Source of the DNA: Pedobacter cryoconitis
GTDB lineage: Bacteria > Bacteroidota > Bacteroidia > Sphingobacteriales > Sphingobacteriaceae
Length of the DNA: 64,000 bases
NCBI RefSeq assembly: GCF_014200595.1
Contig: NZ_JACHCG010000007.1
Location: forward strand, 1-64,000
Reading direction: 5' to 3'
Shown: in pieces, positions 28,941-38,037 of the stretch
How positions within the stretch are numbered: position 1 is the first letter of the stretch
Layout of the letters: each line of letters starts with the position of its first letter
Program-made: the position numbers and the translations under genes
Notes under the pieces: generated by a model
Told to the model about the DNA's origin: nothing
The model's database searches: none
What the model saw: only the letters and a program-made list of their open reading frames with translations

Positions 28941-30460
28941 TATATCAATTCATTTCCTGTCATGATCGCAGGTTTTTCAATTCCCATTAACTTCAGGATT
29001 GTAGGTGCAATATCGCCTAATTTACCATCAGCAATAGCCGTATATTCTGTACCTACTAAAATACAAGGAACCAGGTTAGTGGTGTGTGCGGTATTTACAG
29101 AGCCATCGTTATTCAGCATATATTCTGAATTACCATGATCTGCAAGAATGATGAAAGAATAGCCATTTTCAAGACCTTTGGTAACGACTTCCTGTGCGCA
29201 ACGGTCTGCGGTTTCCACAGCTTTAACAACAGCTTCAAATACACCAGTATGACCTACCATATCCGGGTTTGCAAAATTCAGACAAATAAAATCTGCCCAG
29301 CCTGTTTCCAGCTCTTTAGTGATTGCATCGGTAATTCCCTGGGCACTCATCTCTGGTTGAAGGTCATAAGTAGCTACCTTTGGAGAAGGCACCATGAGTC
29401 TTTTTTCGTTTTCGAAGGCCAGTTCTCTGCCACCAGAGAAAAAGAAGGTTACATGAGGATATTTTTCCGTTTCCGCAATACGGATCTGGTTTTTATGATT
29501 TTTCTCTAAGATTTCTCCCAGTGTTTCTGTCAGGTCATCTTTAGTGAAAATAACTTTTACATCTTCAAAATTCTCATCATAAGTAGTCATGGTAACATAG
29601 TACAATGGCAATTTATGCATCTCAAATTCAGGATAGTCATTCTGGGTCAGGGCAGCAGTAATTTCTCTGCCACGATCTGTTCTGTAATTGAAGCAAATAA
29701 CTACGTCATCAGGAGCAATAACGGCCACTGGCTGATTGTCTGCCCCGGTAACCACGATAGGTTTAACGAATTCGTCAGTAATGCCATCAGCGTAAGATTG
29801 TTCGATCGCTTTTAAAGGATCTTGCGTATGCAACCCAACCCCTTTAGTCATCACATCATAAGCCTGTTTAACACGTTCCCAGCGTGAATCTCTGTCCATC
29901 GCATAGTAACGGCCAATTAAGCTGGCTATTTTACCTGTAGAGGTTTTTAAATGTGCATCCAGTTCTTTAATAAAACCAAGTCCTGAATTCGGGTCTGTAT
30001 CCCTGCCATCTAAAAAGCCATGAATGAAAACGTCCTTAAGTCCCTGCTCATTTGCTGCATCACATAATCCTTTTAAATGATTGATATGGGCATGTACACC
30101 ACCATCAGATACTAATCCGATAAAATGAACAGCTTTATTGTTTTTCTTTGCATAATCAAAAGCGTCAACTAAAGTCTGATTGGTTTGAATAGAACCATCG
30201 CTGATTGCTTTGTTAATTCTTCCCAGTTCCTGGTAAACTACTCTTCCAGCACCAAGGTTCATGTGTCCAACTTCAGAATTACCCATTTGTCCGGCAGGTA
30301 AACCTACGGCTTCACCAGATGCCTCCAGTTTTGAATTCGGATAGTTTTTCAGTAAAGAATCAAAGAAAGGTGTATTTGCTGCGTAAGCGGCGTCTGAATC
30401 ATCTTGTTTTCCGTAACCCCATCCATCAAGAATGAGGAGCATCACTTTTTTATTATTCAT
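28940..30460 (-). CDS. gpmI: 2,3-bisphosphoglycerate-independent phosphoglycerate mutase
   Basis: A 506-residue glycolytic enzyme that interconverts 3- and 2-phosphoglycerate using manganese, with no bisphosphoglycerate cofactor. The N-terminal ILDGWG carries the metal ligand Asp12, and Ser62 in MGNSEVGHMNLGAGR is the phosphorylated residue. DGRDTDP and the C-terminal LADHGNSE are further family marks. Length is normal. It is first of two genes, with the lipoprotein gene overlapping its stop. Confidence 0.96.
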   Translation of the reverse strand: MNNKKVMLLILDGWGYGKQDDSDAAYAANTPFFDSLLKNYPNSKLEASGEAVGLPAGQMGNSEVGHMNLGAGRVVYQELGRINKAISDGSIQTNQTLVDAFDYAKKNNKAVHFIGLVSDGGVHAHINHLKGLCDAANEQGLKDVFIHGFLDGRDTDPNSGLGFIKELDAHLKTSTGKIASLIGRYYAMDRDSRWERVKQAYDVMTKGVGLHTQDPLKAIEQSYADGITDEFVKPIVVTGADNQPVAVIAPDDVVICFNYRTDRGREITAALTQNDYPEFEMHKLPLYYVTMTTYDENFEDVKVIFTKDDLTETLGEILEKNHKNQIRIAETEKYPHVTFFFSGGRELAFENEKRLMVPSPKVATYDLQPEMSAQGITDAITKELETGWADFICLNFANPDMVGHTGVFEAVVKAVETADRCAQEVVTKGLENGYSFIILADHGNSEYMLNNDGSVNTAHTTNLVPCILVGTEYTAIADGKLGDIAPTILKLMGIEKPAIMTGNELI

Positions 30461-30499
30461 TTAAATTGAATTGATATTTCGCTGATAAATAATGTCAAA

Positions 30500-30507
30500 C
30501 AAATATA
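30500..30507 (-). promoter_or_regulatory. Candidate -7 promoter element for gpmI
   Basis: TATATTTG on the minus strand matches TAnnTTTG and lies 39 bases before the gpmI ATG. No -33 element is clear. Confidence 0.4.
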
Positions 30508-30575
30508 ACTCTTATTGATTTTGATGAAGCATCTAATTGTAATTTATACACTCGCCTGATCTTGATTACTGAAAT

Positions 30576-31925
30576 TTAGTTTTTCATAGTTATTTTTATC
30601 ACCTGGATTCCTGTGCAAGGCTCAGCTAATATTTTGGGTAATTGCAGTGCAACCTGGTTGTTTGCCGCTTTGGTGAATTGAACAGGCATATCCGATTCTA
30701 ATAACTTACAGTCTTTAATTGCCGATACCGGAAAAGGTAAAACAAGCTGGTCTGAACCTAATGGTTTGGCAATACTTGCATAGATGTATTTTTCTCCATT
30801 CGCAGCTGTCTTCTGCGTCAGGTAAACGTCCTGAATAGCTGGCGCATCTACGTGTGAGGCCCCATAAACTGCTTCACCGTTTGCAGTGAGCCAGCCACCC
30901 ATTTCACGTAACCGCTGAATAGCTGCCAGTGGAATTTCTCCATTTGGCTTAGGGCCAACGTTTAACAGGTAATTACCGCCTTTAGCTACATTGTTCACTA
31001 AATAGCCAAGCATTTCATTTGCGGGCTTCCAGTTGTAATCTTTGGCATGCCATCCCCAGGAATTGACCATGGTTGCAGCAGTTTGCCAGGGTCTGGTTTG
31101 TAGTTTTTCCGGGTAGGTATTGTCCATCATTTCCAGAAAATCGATATCATCTCCAGGGTTAAGGTAAGAAATGCGGCCATTGATTAAGCATTTAGGGCTT
31201 TCTTTTCTAATTAGTGCGATGAGCTGATCACGTCTTTTGTCAGAAATAAATGTCTTCTCCTGTTCATCGCCCCAGGTATCAAACCAGAACATGTCGGGAT
31301 TGTAGTTGTGAATAAGTTCAGAAACCTGTGGCAGACATTTCTCGTTCCAGTATTTTTCGAATTGTGCGTCTGTTTTCCGTGGCAGCCATTCGGGGGTTGC
31401 ACCTCCGGGGTGTTCCCAATCTTCGCAATGAGAATAGTAAAATCCGAATTTTAACCCATACTTTTTGCAGGCTTTAGCCAGCTCTCCCAGGATGTCTTTT
31501 TTATAAGGGGTACTGCCAATATCATAGGTAGAAACTTTTGAGTCCCAAAGTGAAAACCCGTCATGGTGTTTAGCGGTGATGACAAAGTATTTCATCCCTG
31601 CATTTTTAGCTTCAAATATCCATTTGTCGGCATCAAAGTTAACTGGGTTAAATTGTTTGACCAGCGCCTGATATACTTTGGCCGGCACTTCCAGTCTTTG
31701 TTGTGCCCACTCTGCATACCAGCCGTCCGCATGTTTTAAAGTAGTGTCTGGTAAGGTATGCCCGTTATAACTTCCTTCCAGAATACTATAAAGGCCCCAG
31801 TGGACCATCATTCCGAATTTGGCCTCTTTAAACCACTGGCCACGCTCTGTATTGTTGATTTGTGCTTTGGTTGTAGCGAGCAGTGTGAAGGTTATGAAAA
31901 TTACGATCGCTGATTTTTTTAACAT
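30576..31925 (-). CDS. Alpha-L-fucosidase, GH29
   Basis: A 449-residue exported glycosidase. The ATG at 31925 starts a clean signal peptide (LKKSAIVIFITFTLLATTKAQ-like), while the longer frame would need a TTG at 31952. The GH29 barrel is clear: KFGMMVHWGLYS, YFVITAKHHDGFSLWDS, YNPDMFWFDTWGDEQ with Asp216 (short-form numbering) as the nucleophile, and NGEIPLAAIQRLREMGGWLTANGEAVY. It should release terminal alpha-L-fucose in the periplasm. It lacks a long C-terminal carbohydrate-binding module. It stands alone, not inside a SusCD locus. Confidence 0.9.
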   Translation of the reverse strand: MLKKSAIVIFITFTLLATTKAQINNTERGQWFKEAKFGMMVHWGLYSILEGSYNGHTLPDTTLKHADGWYAEWAQQRLEVPAKVYQALVKQFNPVNFDADKWIFEAKNAGMKYFVITAKHHDGFSLWDSKVSTYDIGSTPYKKDILGELAKACKKYGLKFGFYYSHCEDWEHPGGATPEWLPRKTDAQFEKYWNEKCLPQVSELIHNYNPDMFWFDTWGDEQEKTFISDKRRDQLIALIRKESPKCLINGRISYLNPGDDIDFLEMMDNTYPEKLQTRPWQTAATMVNSWGWHAKDYNWKPANEMLGYLVNNVAKGGNYLLNVGPKPNGEIPLAAIQRLREMGGWLTANGEAVYGASHVDAPAIQDVYLTQKTAANGEKYIYASIAKPLGSDQLVLPFPVSAIKDCKLLESDMPVQFTKAANNQVALQLPKILAEPCTGIQVIKITMKN

Positions 31926-32055
31926 CTGAATATGTATTTGGTTAAAGATCAATACCTAAGTTACTGCTATGTTTGAAACTCTTGTATAGCTTATTGGCTA
32001 ATTACTAATCTTTAATGGCATAATTTGTGTGCGGAATAATTGTTATCTTTAGAAT

Positions 32056-32451
32056 ATGATTAGACCCATACTTTCGACATTGATTTTTTTGACCCAGTTA
32101 TTCCATCCTGGATTAATTCAAGGAGATATTGTTGATGCTATATCGACTTTATTCAAGTCTGCGAATTCAAAGGAAATCAGTAAAAATTTTTCCCCGTCTG
32201 TAGAGCTGACTATAAATGAGGAAGAGGATGTATACACTAAAGCACAGGCCGAACAGATACTCAGAGATTTTTTTACTAAAAATGCGCCGGTGAATTCGAC
32301 AGTTGTACATCTGATCAATACCAATCCTAATTATCGGTTTGGCATCCTGTCACTGAGCACAAAAAGCGGCAAATTCAGGGTGGCAATTACGCTGAAAAAA
32401 ACAGCTAACACCTTTTTTATCACCGAATTACGAATTGAACCTGATAAATAG
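32056..32451 (+). CDS. DUF4783 family exported protein
   Basis: A 131-residue protein with a signal-like hydrophobic N terminus (residues 3-20). The body GDIVDAISTLFKSANSKEISKNFSPSVEL and QAEQILRDFFTKN is typical of DUF4783, a small Bacteroidota family with an NTF2/SnoaL-like look. No biochemical role is known to me. It lies just before nadC but ends 48 bases upstream, with a separate promoter candidate between. Confidence 0.75.
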   Translation: MIRPILSTLIFLTQLFHPGLIQGDIVDAISTLFKSANSKEISKNFSPSVELTINEEEDVYTKAQAEQILRDFFTKNAPVNSTVVHLINTNPNYRFGILSLSTKSGKFRVAITLKKTANTFFITELRIEPDK

Positions 32452-32475
32452 TAATGCAAATTTAGGTAAAAATGC

Positions 32476-32483
32476 TATTTTTG
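32476..32483 (+). promoter_or_regulatory. Candidate -7 promoter element for the nadC operon
   Basis: TATTTTTG matches TAnnTTTG and lies 16 bases before the nadC TTG start. Confidence 0.45.
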
Positions 32484-32499
32484 ATCTAAAATACATGTT

Positions 32500-33342
32500 T
32501 TGGATAAGAAATTAATAGACCTATTTATAAAAAATGCGATCGCTGAAGACCTTGGCGATGGCGATCATACTTCTATGTCTACCATCCCTGCCGGAACAAC
32601 CGGAAAAGCCAGGCTATTGGTTAAAGAAGATGGTATACTTGCCGGCGTAGAACTTGCAATGGAGATTTTCAAACAAGTAGATTCCACACTTCAGACAGAG
32701 ATTTTCCTGAATGATGGGGATGCCGTGAAATACGGAGATATTGCCTTTACAGTTACTGGTAGTTCTCATGCTATTTTGCTGGCCGAAAGACTGGTATTGA
32801 ACTGCATGCAGCGAATGAGCGGAATTGCAACCAAAACTAATCATGTGGTTCAATTGCTTTCTTCTTATCACACTCAGATTCTGGATACCAGAAAAACGAC
32901 TCCCGGATTAAGATATCTCGAAAAATGGGCAGTTAGAATTGGCGGTGGGGTAAACCACAGGATCGGTTTGTATGATATGATCCTGATCAAGGATAATCAT
33001 GTGGATTATGCAGGTGGGATTTCGAATGCAATTACAGCCGCAAATCAGTATCTTGCAGCTAACGGTAAAAAACTTGAAATAGAAATTGAAGTGAGAGACC
33101 TGGAGGAATTGAGCCAGGTGTTGAATACAGGTAAGGTAAATAGGATTATGCTGGATAATTTCAGCTTTGCTGACCTTAAACAGGCTGTAAAATTGATTGA
33201 TCATCAGTTTACTACAGAAGCGTCTGGTGGGATTACCGAAGAGAATATAACTGAATATGCAGCTTGCGGAGTTGATTTTATCTCCATGGGTGCATTGACC
33301 CACTCAGTTAAAAGTTTAGACATGAGTTTAAAAGCCTATTAA
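32500..33342 (+). CDS. nadC: Nicotinate-nucleotide pyrophosphorylase (carboxylating)
   Basis: A 280-residue enzyme that turns quinolinate and PRPP into nicotinate mononucleotide in de novo NAD synthesis. Family motifs: DTRKTTPGLRYLEKWAV (the Arg/Lys-rich quinolinate site), GGGVNHRIGLYDMILIKDNH and IMLDNF. The start codon is TTG at 32500: a stop lies in frame at 32482, and the first in-frame ATG is 25 codons downstream and would remove the conserved N-terminal helix and EDLGDGDHTS motif. It is followed by plsY after three bases, then the M48 protease gene. Confidence 0.93.
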   Translation: MDKKLIDLFIKNAIAEDLGDGDHTSMSTIPAGTTGKARLLVKEDGILAGVELAMEIFKQVDSTLQTEIFLNDGDAVKYGDIAFTVTGSSHAILLAERLVLNCMQRMSGIATKTNHVVQLLSSYHTQILDTRKTTPGLRYLEKWAVRIGGGVNHRIGLYDMILIKDNHVDYAGGISNAITAANQYLAANGKKLEIEIEVRDLEELSQVLNTGKVNRIMLDNFSFADLKQAVKLIDHQFTTEASGGITEENITEYAACGVDFISMGALTHSVKSLDMSLKAY

Positions 33343-33345
33343 GGT

Positions 33346-33999
33346 ATGATATCTATCTACTCTATTTCTGCGGTTATTTTAGCCTATCTCTGCGGGTCTA
33401 TACCTACGGCAGTTTGGATCGGGCAGGCTTTTTATGGTATTGACGTTAGGGAATACGGAAGTGGTAATGCCGGTGCAACCAATACTTTCCGTGTGTTGGG
33501 TAAAAAGGCGGGTATGGCAGTAATGACTATCGATATTGCGAAAGGATACACTGCGACCAAGCTTGCCTATTTTATAGGGCTGTCTGTAACCGGACCACAC
33601 AACTCCTCACAATTTGTTAATTATGAACTTGCACTGGGTGTAACGGCGGTAATGGGACATTTGTTCCCGATTTTTGCTGGTTTCAGGGGTGGTAAGGGGG
33701 TGGCTACGCTTTTTGGAATGATTTTAGCAGTTAACTTCCCGGCTGCTATGCTTTGTGTTCTTGTTTTTGTGGTCGTATTGCTGGTTACAAAATATGTATC
33801 TCTAAGCTCTATATGTGCAGGATTTACCTTTCCCTTAGGAATTGTTTTTGTGCTGCATTCCACAATTAAGTCTGAAGTTCTGTATGGGATGTGTGTCTGT
33901 ATCCTGATATTGGTTACGCACCAGAAAAATCTGGAACGCTTACTTAAGGGCAAGGAATCTAAAGTGTATCTGTTTAAAAAGAAAACAAATACTAACTAA
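33346..33999 (+). CDS. plsY: Glycerol-3-phosphate acyltransferase PlsY
   Basis: A 217-residue inner-membrane protein with about five hydrophobic helices. It carries the three PlsY motifs: GSIPTAVWIG, GSGNAGATNTFRVLG and GHLFPIFAGFRGGKGVAT. PlsY moves an acyl group from acyl-phosphate to glycerol-3-phosphate, the first step of phospholipid synthesis. It is translationally close to nadC (three bases) and the M48 gene (six bases). No PlsX is in the window. Confidence 0.93.
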   Translation: MISIYSISAVILAYLCGSIPTAVWIGQAFYGIDVREYGSGNAGATNTFRVLGKKAGMAVMTIDIAKGYTATKLAYFIGLSVTGPHNSSQFVNYELALGVTAVMGHLFPIFAGFRGGKGVATLFGMILAVNFPAAMLCVLVFVVVLLVTKYVSLSSICAGFTFPLGIVFVLHSTIKSEVLYGMCVCILILVTHQKNLERLLKGKESKVYLFKKKTNTN

Positions 34000-34005
34000 A
34001 AACCG

Positions 34006-34833
34006 ATGAAGAAATTAACGTTACTGGGTATTGCTGCTGTAGTATCTATGACTTATGCATGCTCTACAGTTCCCCTGTCAGGGAGAAACAGAATAAGTTT
34101 TGTCAATGAAAGTGAAATGCAGACTGCCGCTGCACAGAGTTATACTACACTTTTAAAGGATCCGAAAACTAAAATATTAAATAATGCTGATGCTCAGAGA
34201 GTCAAACAGATCGGGCAGAAGATTGCGGCAGCAGTAACGAAATATATGAATGCCAATGGTTATGCTGCGCAAATCCAGGGCTTTCGCTGGGAATTTAACC
34301 TGATTGACAGTAAAGAAGTAAACGCATGGTGTATGCCGGGTGGTAAAGTTGCGGTGTACTCCGGTATTTTACCTGTAGCTAAAGATGATGCAGGCCTTGC
34401 CACAGTAATGGGGCATGAGATTGCACACGCTATAGCACAACATTCTTCAGAACGCGCTTCAAAAGCAGCATTAGCTCAAGGTTTGGGAGGTTTAGTAGGT
34501 GCTGCGGCTGGTAGCCAGTCTGAAACTACACAAGCTGCTATCAGCAAGATCTACGGGGTTAGTGCGCAAGGATTTTACCTGTTGCCTAATTCAAGGACTC
34601 AGGAATTGGAAGCTGATCACTTAGGATTGATTTTTATGTCTATGGCTGGTTACAATCCTTCAAGTGCAGTTAGTTTCTGGCAGAGAATGGCTGCGGTAAG
34701 TCAGAGTTCACAGAAACCACCTGAGTTTTTAAGTACACACCCTGCCGATGGTACAAGGATCGCACAGATTCAAAGAGACTTGCCAGAAGCACAAAGATAT
34801 TTTAACTCTCCTACGGGAAAGCCAATCAGATAA
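34006..34833 (+). CDS. M48-family metalloprotease lipoprotein
   Basis: A 275-residue lipoprotein (YAC, Cys19) with a zinc protease site HEIAH (137-141) and a downstream ELEAD (about 201-205) supplying the third ligand. The domain pattern (VNAWCMPGGKVAVYSGIL, TQELEADHLGLIFMSMAGYNP, STHPADGTRIAQI) matches the LoiP/BepA/YcaL type of periplasmic M48 peptidases that survey outer-membrane assembly. It lacks the TPR tail of BepA. It ends the nadC-plsY-M48 operon, followed by a terminator. Confidence 0.88.
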   Translation: MKKLTLLGIAAVVSMTYACSTVPLSGRNRISFVNESEMQTAAAQSYTTLLKDPKTKILNNADAQRVKQIGQKIAAAVTKYMNANGYAAQIQGFRWEFNLIDSKEVNAWCMPGGKVAVYSGILPVAKDDAGLATVMGHEIAHAIAQHSSERASKAALAQGLGGLVGAAAGSQSETTQAAISKIYGVSAQGFYLLPNSRTQELEADHLGLIFMSMAGYNPSSAVSFWQRMAAVSQSSQKPPEFLSTHPADGTRIAQIQRDLPEAQRYFNSPTGKPIR

Positions 34834-34838
34834 GATAA

Positions 34839-34864
34839 AAAAGGGTCGCTAATGCGACCCTTTT
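34839..34864. terminator. Bidirectional terminator between M48 gene and pabB
   Basis: AAAAGGGTCGC (34839-34849) and GCGACCCTTTT (34854-34864) form a perfect 11-bp stem with a four-base loop. The pabB stop codon (34849-34851) lies inside the hairpin. Confidence 0.88.
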
Positions 34865-36108
34865 AACGTTTTAATCATTGCTGAAGCTTTCAGCATACAT
34901 TCTTCATATTCGGCTTCTGCGGAAGAAGCAAAAGTTATTGCTCCGCCTACCTGGAAGGATAGATATTTCTTTCCCTCATTGTACAGGATGCTGCGGATCA
35001 CCACATTGAAATCAAAATCCCCTTCAGGATCAAAATATCCAAAAGCACCTGAGTAAATTCCTCTTCTGCTGCATTCTGTGTCCTCTATTAATTCCATCGC
35101 CCTTACTTTCGGGGCGCCTGTCATAGAGCCCATCGGAAAAGCATTTTCTATAGCCTCTACTGGATGGAGTTCAGAACTAAGCTGACAGCTTATCGTAGAA
35201 ATCATCTGGTGCACCTGTGGGAAACTGTAAATTCCGAAAAGCTCCTTTACTTTAACTGTTCCAGGTACCGCACTTTTTGTCAGATCATTTCTCACCAGGT
35301 CTACGATCATTACATTTTCAGCCTGTTCTTTAATATTGTTCTTTAAATCGATCTTAATCTGTTCATCTTCCCGGGCATCGGGGCTCCGCCTGGCAGTCCC
35401 TTTAATTGGCTGGGAAGTGAGCAGGTTGCCGCGTTTGCATAAGAAACGCTCAGGACTTGCGGAAAGGATATATTTTTGGTCCACCTTAAAGAATCCTGAA
35501 AATGGGGTAGGGGATAGTTTATTTAAATTGAGATAGACCTCGTAAGGATTGATGGATGCATTTTCCGCAAAGAATTCCTGGCAGAAATTAACCTCATAAA
35601 TATCGCCCCTTGCAATGTGATCTCTCAATTCGTTGACCTTATTCAGATAAGTTATCCTGTCCATTTTGGGCTCCAGCTGCAAAGCAGGGGCAGGTTTTAC
35701 AGGAGTCTGCGTAATCCCATTAATGGTTTCCAACAAATCTACAGGCCCTGCCAATACCTCAATATGGCCATTACTGACCGCAATCAGATATGCTGGTACA
35801 AAAAAGAAAAGGTCCGGAAAATCAAGTTTGTTTTCTTTGCCGGAAACCAGCTCTTCTATCTCGTTTTTAAGGTCATAGCTTAACAAACCGAATAACCAGC
35901 CCGGATGAGCTTGAGCAAACGTTTTCAGTGCCTTAAAAGCATTGCCTGTGGGAACACTTAGCTGATGTTCAGTGCCTGCGGCAAGCAGAAAGTCGTATTT
36001 GGAATAAGGATCAGTGTATTCATTTGAATCAAAACAACAGCAGACTTCAAACTGATCTGCCCATTGTAAAGCTTTTTGTTTAAATGAAATTAGTTCCTGG
36101 GAATTCAT
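34849..36108 (-). CDS. pabB: Aminodeoxychorismate synthase component I
   Basis: A 419-residue chorismate-binding enzyme, giving 4-amino-4-deoxychorismate for p-aminobenzoate and folate. The C-terminal 260 residues hold the family core: RDHIARGDIYEVNFCQEF, SPERFL, PIKGTARR, VMIVDLVRNDL and FPMGSMTGAPKVRAMELI. The PIKGTARR form, with Lys at this place, fits PabB rather than anthranilate synthase TrpE. The N-terminal half is short and divergent. The glutaminase partner (PabA) is not in the window. The pabC gene at 57.3 kb would do the next step. Confidence 0.88.
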   Translation of the reverse strand: MNSQELISFKQKALQWADQFEVCCCFDSNEYTDPYSKYDFLLAAGTEHQLSVPTGNAFKALKTFAQAHPGWLFGLLSYDLKNEIEELVSGKENKLDFPDLFFFVPAYLIAVSNGHIEVLAGPVDLLETINGITQTPVKPAPALQLEPKMDRITYLNKVNELRDHIARGDIYEVNFCQEFFAENASINPYEVYLNLNKLSPTPFSGFFKVDQKYILSASPERFLCKRGNLLTSQPIKGTARRSPDAREDEQIKIDLKNNIKEQAENVMIVDLVRNDLTKSAVPGTVKVKELFGIYSFPQVHQMISTISCQLSSELHPVEAIENAFPMGSMTGAPKVRAMELIEDTECSRRGIYSGAFGYFDPEGDFDFNVVIRSILYNEGKKYLSFQVGGAITFASSAEAEYEECMLKASAMIKTLKGSH

Positions 36109-36144
36109 TGTATTAAAAAATTGGTTTCAACACGTTTAAATAAA

Positions 36145-36169
36145 AAAAGGCGGCACCAGGCCGCCTTTT
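36145..36169 (-). terminator. Terminator of purA
   Basis: AAAAGGCGG (36145-36153) and CCGCCTTTT (36161-36169) with a seven-base loop; the minus-strand transcript then runs into seven U bases. It lies 18 bases after the purA stop. Confidence 0.85.
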
Positions 36170-36186
36170 ATATATGAATTGATCTC

Positions 36187-37464
36187 TTAAGGAAGAATCA
36201 AAGTTTGTACTCTGTCCGGACCTACAGAAAGGTATCTTACCGGTACTTCTAATTCTTTTTCTAAGAAAGCGATATAAGAAGCAAGCTGAGCAGGGATCTG
36301 ATCAACTTCAGTGATTTTAGTAATATCAGTTTTCCATCCTTCAATTTCTTTCAGAACTGGATTTGGTTTGATGGTGATGATGTCATACGGCATGTAATCA
36401 ATCTTCTCTCCATTGTGCTCATAATGTGTACAAGCGTAAATGGTATCAAATCCACTCAATACATCAGCTTTAGTCATCACCATTTCGGTTACACCATTCA
36501 GCATAATTGCATATTTTAAAGCAGGAAGGTCGATCCATCCGCAACGGCGTGGTCTTCCGGTAGTAGCACCAAATTCGTGTCCTACCTGACGCAGGTTTTC
36601 ACCAACTTCATCTTCCAGTTCGGTAGGGAACGGGCCGCTTCCTACACGTGTGCAGTAAGCTTTGAAAATTCCGATTACACTTCCGATTTTGTTTGGCGCA
36701 ATACCTAAACCAGTACAAGCACCGGCAGTAGTTGTATTTGAAGAAGTTACGAAAGGATAAGAACCGAAATCAATATCCAGTAATGTACCCTGTGCACCTT
36801 CAGCAAGAACTTTTTTGCCTTCTTTAAGGTAACCGTTTACAAAGTGCTCGCTATCTACATGAGGAATAGTTTTGATAAACTCAATAGCCTCGAAGAAAGC
36901 AGCTTCTTTTTCTGTCAGGTCATACTCAAAGTTATAATGAGAAAGTAATTCCTTGTGTTTAGTAACCAGCTTGTTGTAACGCTCTTTGAAATCAGGTAAG
37001 GTAGTATCACCAACACGTAAACCATTACGTCCGGTTTTATCCATATAAGTCGGGCCAATACCTTTCAGTGTAGAACCGATCTTATCTTTACCCATTTTCT
37101 GCTCATTTGCAGCGTCTAAAAGCTGGTGAGTAGGAAGAATCAGATGTGCTTTACGTGCGATCACCAGTTTGCCATTGGCAACAGGATCATGACCAGCAGT
37201 TTTCAGGTTATCTAATTCTCTTTTTAAAATGATGGGATCGACCACCACACCATTACCAATCAAATTCATGGTGTCTTTGTTGAAAATACCAGATGGAATA
37301 GTATTTAAAACAAACTTTTTGCCATCAAACTCTAAGGTGTGGCCGGCATTCGGTCCGCCTTGAAAACGAGCTATCAAATCATATTGCGGACATAATACGT
37401 CAACAATTTTTCCTTTGCCCTCATCGCCCCATTGCAGGCCAAGAAGCACGTCTACTTGCGTCAT
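36187..37464 (-). CDS. purA: Adenylosuccinate synthetase
   Basis: A 425-residue GTP-dependent enzyme joining IMP and aspartate on the path to AMP. The N-terminal LGLQWGDEGKGKIVD is the GTP-binding P-loop-like motif, with NAGHT, GIGPTYMDKTGRNGLRVGD and TTTGRPRRCGWIDLP as further family marks. It follows fur by 35 bases on the same strand. Confidence 0.96.
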   Translation of the reverse strand: MTQVDVLLGLQWGDEGKGKIVDVLCPQYDLIARFQGGPNAGHTLEFDGKKFVLNTIPSGIFNKDTMNLIGNGVVVDPIILKRELDNLKTAGHDPVANGKLVIARKAHLILPTHQLLDAANEQKMGKDKIGSTLKGIGPTYMDKTGRNGLRVGDTTLPDFKERYNKLVTKHKELLSHYNFEYDLTEKEAAFFEAIEFIKTIPHVDSEHFVNGYLKEGKKVLAEGAQGTLLDIDFGSYPFVTSSNTTTAGACTGLGIAPNKIGSVIGIFKAYCTRVGSGPFPTELEDEVGENLRQVGHEFGATTGRPRRCGWIDLPALKYAIMLNGVTEMVMTKADVLSGFDTIYACTHYEHNGEKIDYMPYDIITIKPNPVLKEIEGWKTDITKITEVDQIPAQLASYIAFLEKELEVPVRYLSVGPDRVQTLILP

Positions 37465-37499
37465 TATTTTAATTTAAGAAAAGATTATAATTGTGTTGT

Positions 37500-37988
37500 T
37501 TAACTTGCGTGTTTAATATCCTCTTTTTGTTTAATGGATGCTTTAGCTGAACAGTCAAAGCAGATACCGTATAAGTTTAAAGAGTGATGTTTGATTTCGA
37601 ATTTCAGCAGGTCACCTACCATGCTCTGAATCTGATGGATCCTTGGATCGCAGAATTCAACAACTTTACCGCAATCAATGCAGATTACATGATCATGCTG
37701 GTGGTAGCCATACGATTTTTCGAACTGGGCCATGTTTTTCCCAAACTGATGTTTAGTCACCAGATCACAGGAAACAAGTAGCTCCAGTGTATTGTACACG
37801 GTAGCCCTGCTTACTCTGTATTTCTGATTTTTCATATGGATGTAGAGGGTCTCTACATCGAAATGATCATCTCTGGAATAGATTTCTTCTAAGATGGCAA
37901 AACGCTCAGGCGTTTTTCTCAGACTTTTATTTTCGAGATAAGCTTCGAATATTTTTCTAACCAACTCGCTGTTATGGTTTGTAGACAT
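37500..37988 (-). CDS. fur: Fur-family metal-responsive repressor
   Basis: A 162-residue regulator. The winged helix covers about 20-90 (RKTPERFAILEEIYSRDDHFD and VSRATVYNTLELLVSCDLV). The dimer part has HQHDHVICIDCGKVVEFCD and a late ICFDC, giving two CxxC-type zinc clusters plus the His-rich metal site. It could be Fur, Zur or PerR; the motif set does not decide. It sits between the stringent response gene and purA. Confidence 0.9.
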   Translation of the reverse strand: MSTNHNSELVRKIFEAYLENKSLRKTPERFAILEEIYSRDDHFDVETLYIHMKNQKYRVSRATVYNTLELLVSCDLVTKHQFGKNMAQFEKSYGYHQHDHVICIDCGKVVEFCDPRIHQIQSMVGDLLKFEIKHHSLNLYGICFDCSAKASIKQKEDIKHAS

Positions 37989-38005
37989 AGTTTTAAAACT
38001 CCTCT

Positions 38006-38013
38006 CAAAGGTA
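38006..38013 (-). promoter_or_regulatory. Candidate -7 promoter element for fur
   Basis: TACCTTTG on the minus strand matches TAnnTTTG and ends 17 bases before the fur ATG. It lies just downstream of the long hairpin at 38038-38113. Confidence 0.45.
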
Positions 38014-38037
38014 TCATTTTTTATATAGAACGCGATG

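Noticed and set aside
31926..31952. Longer start of the GH29 fucosidase
   Set aside because: It uses TTG and would place nine polar residues before a signal peptide that is clean from the ATG at 31925.
34849..36108. Possibility that pabB is anthranilate synthase trpE
   Set aside because: The PIKGTARR motif and the absence of neighbouring trp genes favour aminodeoxychorismate synthase.
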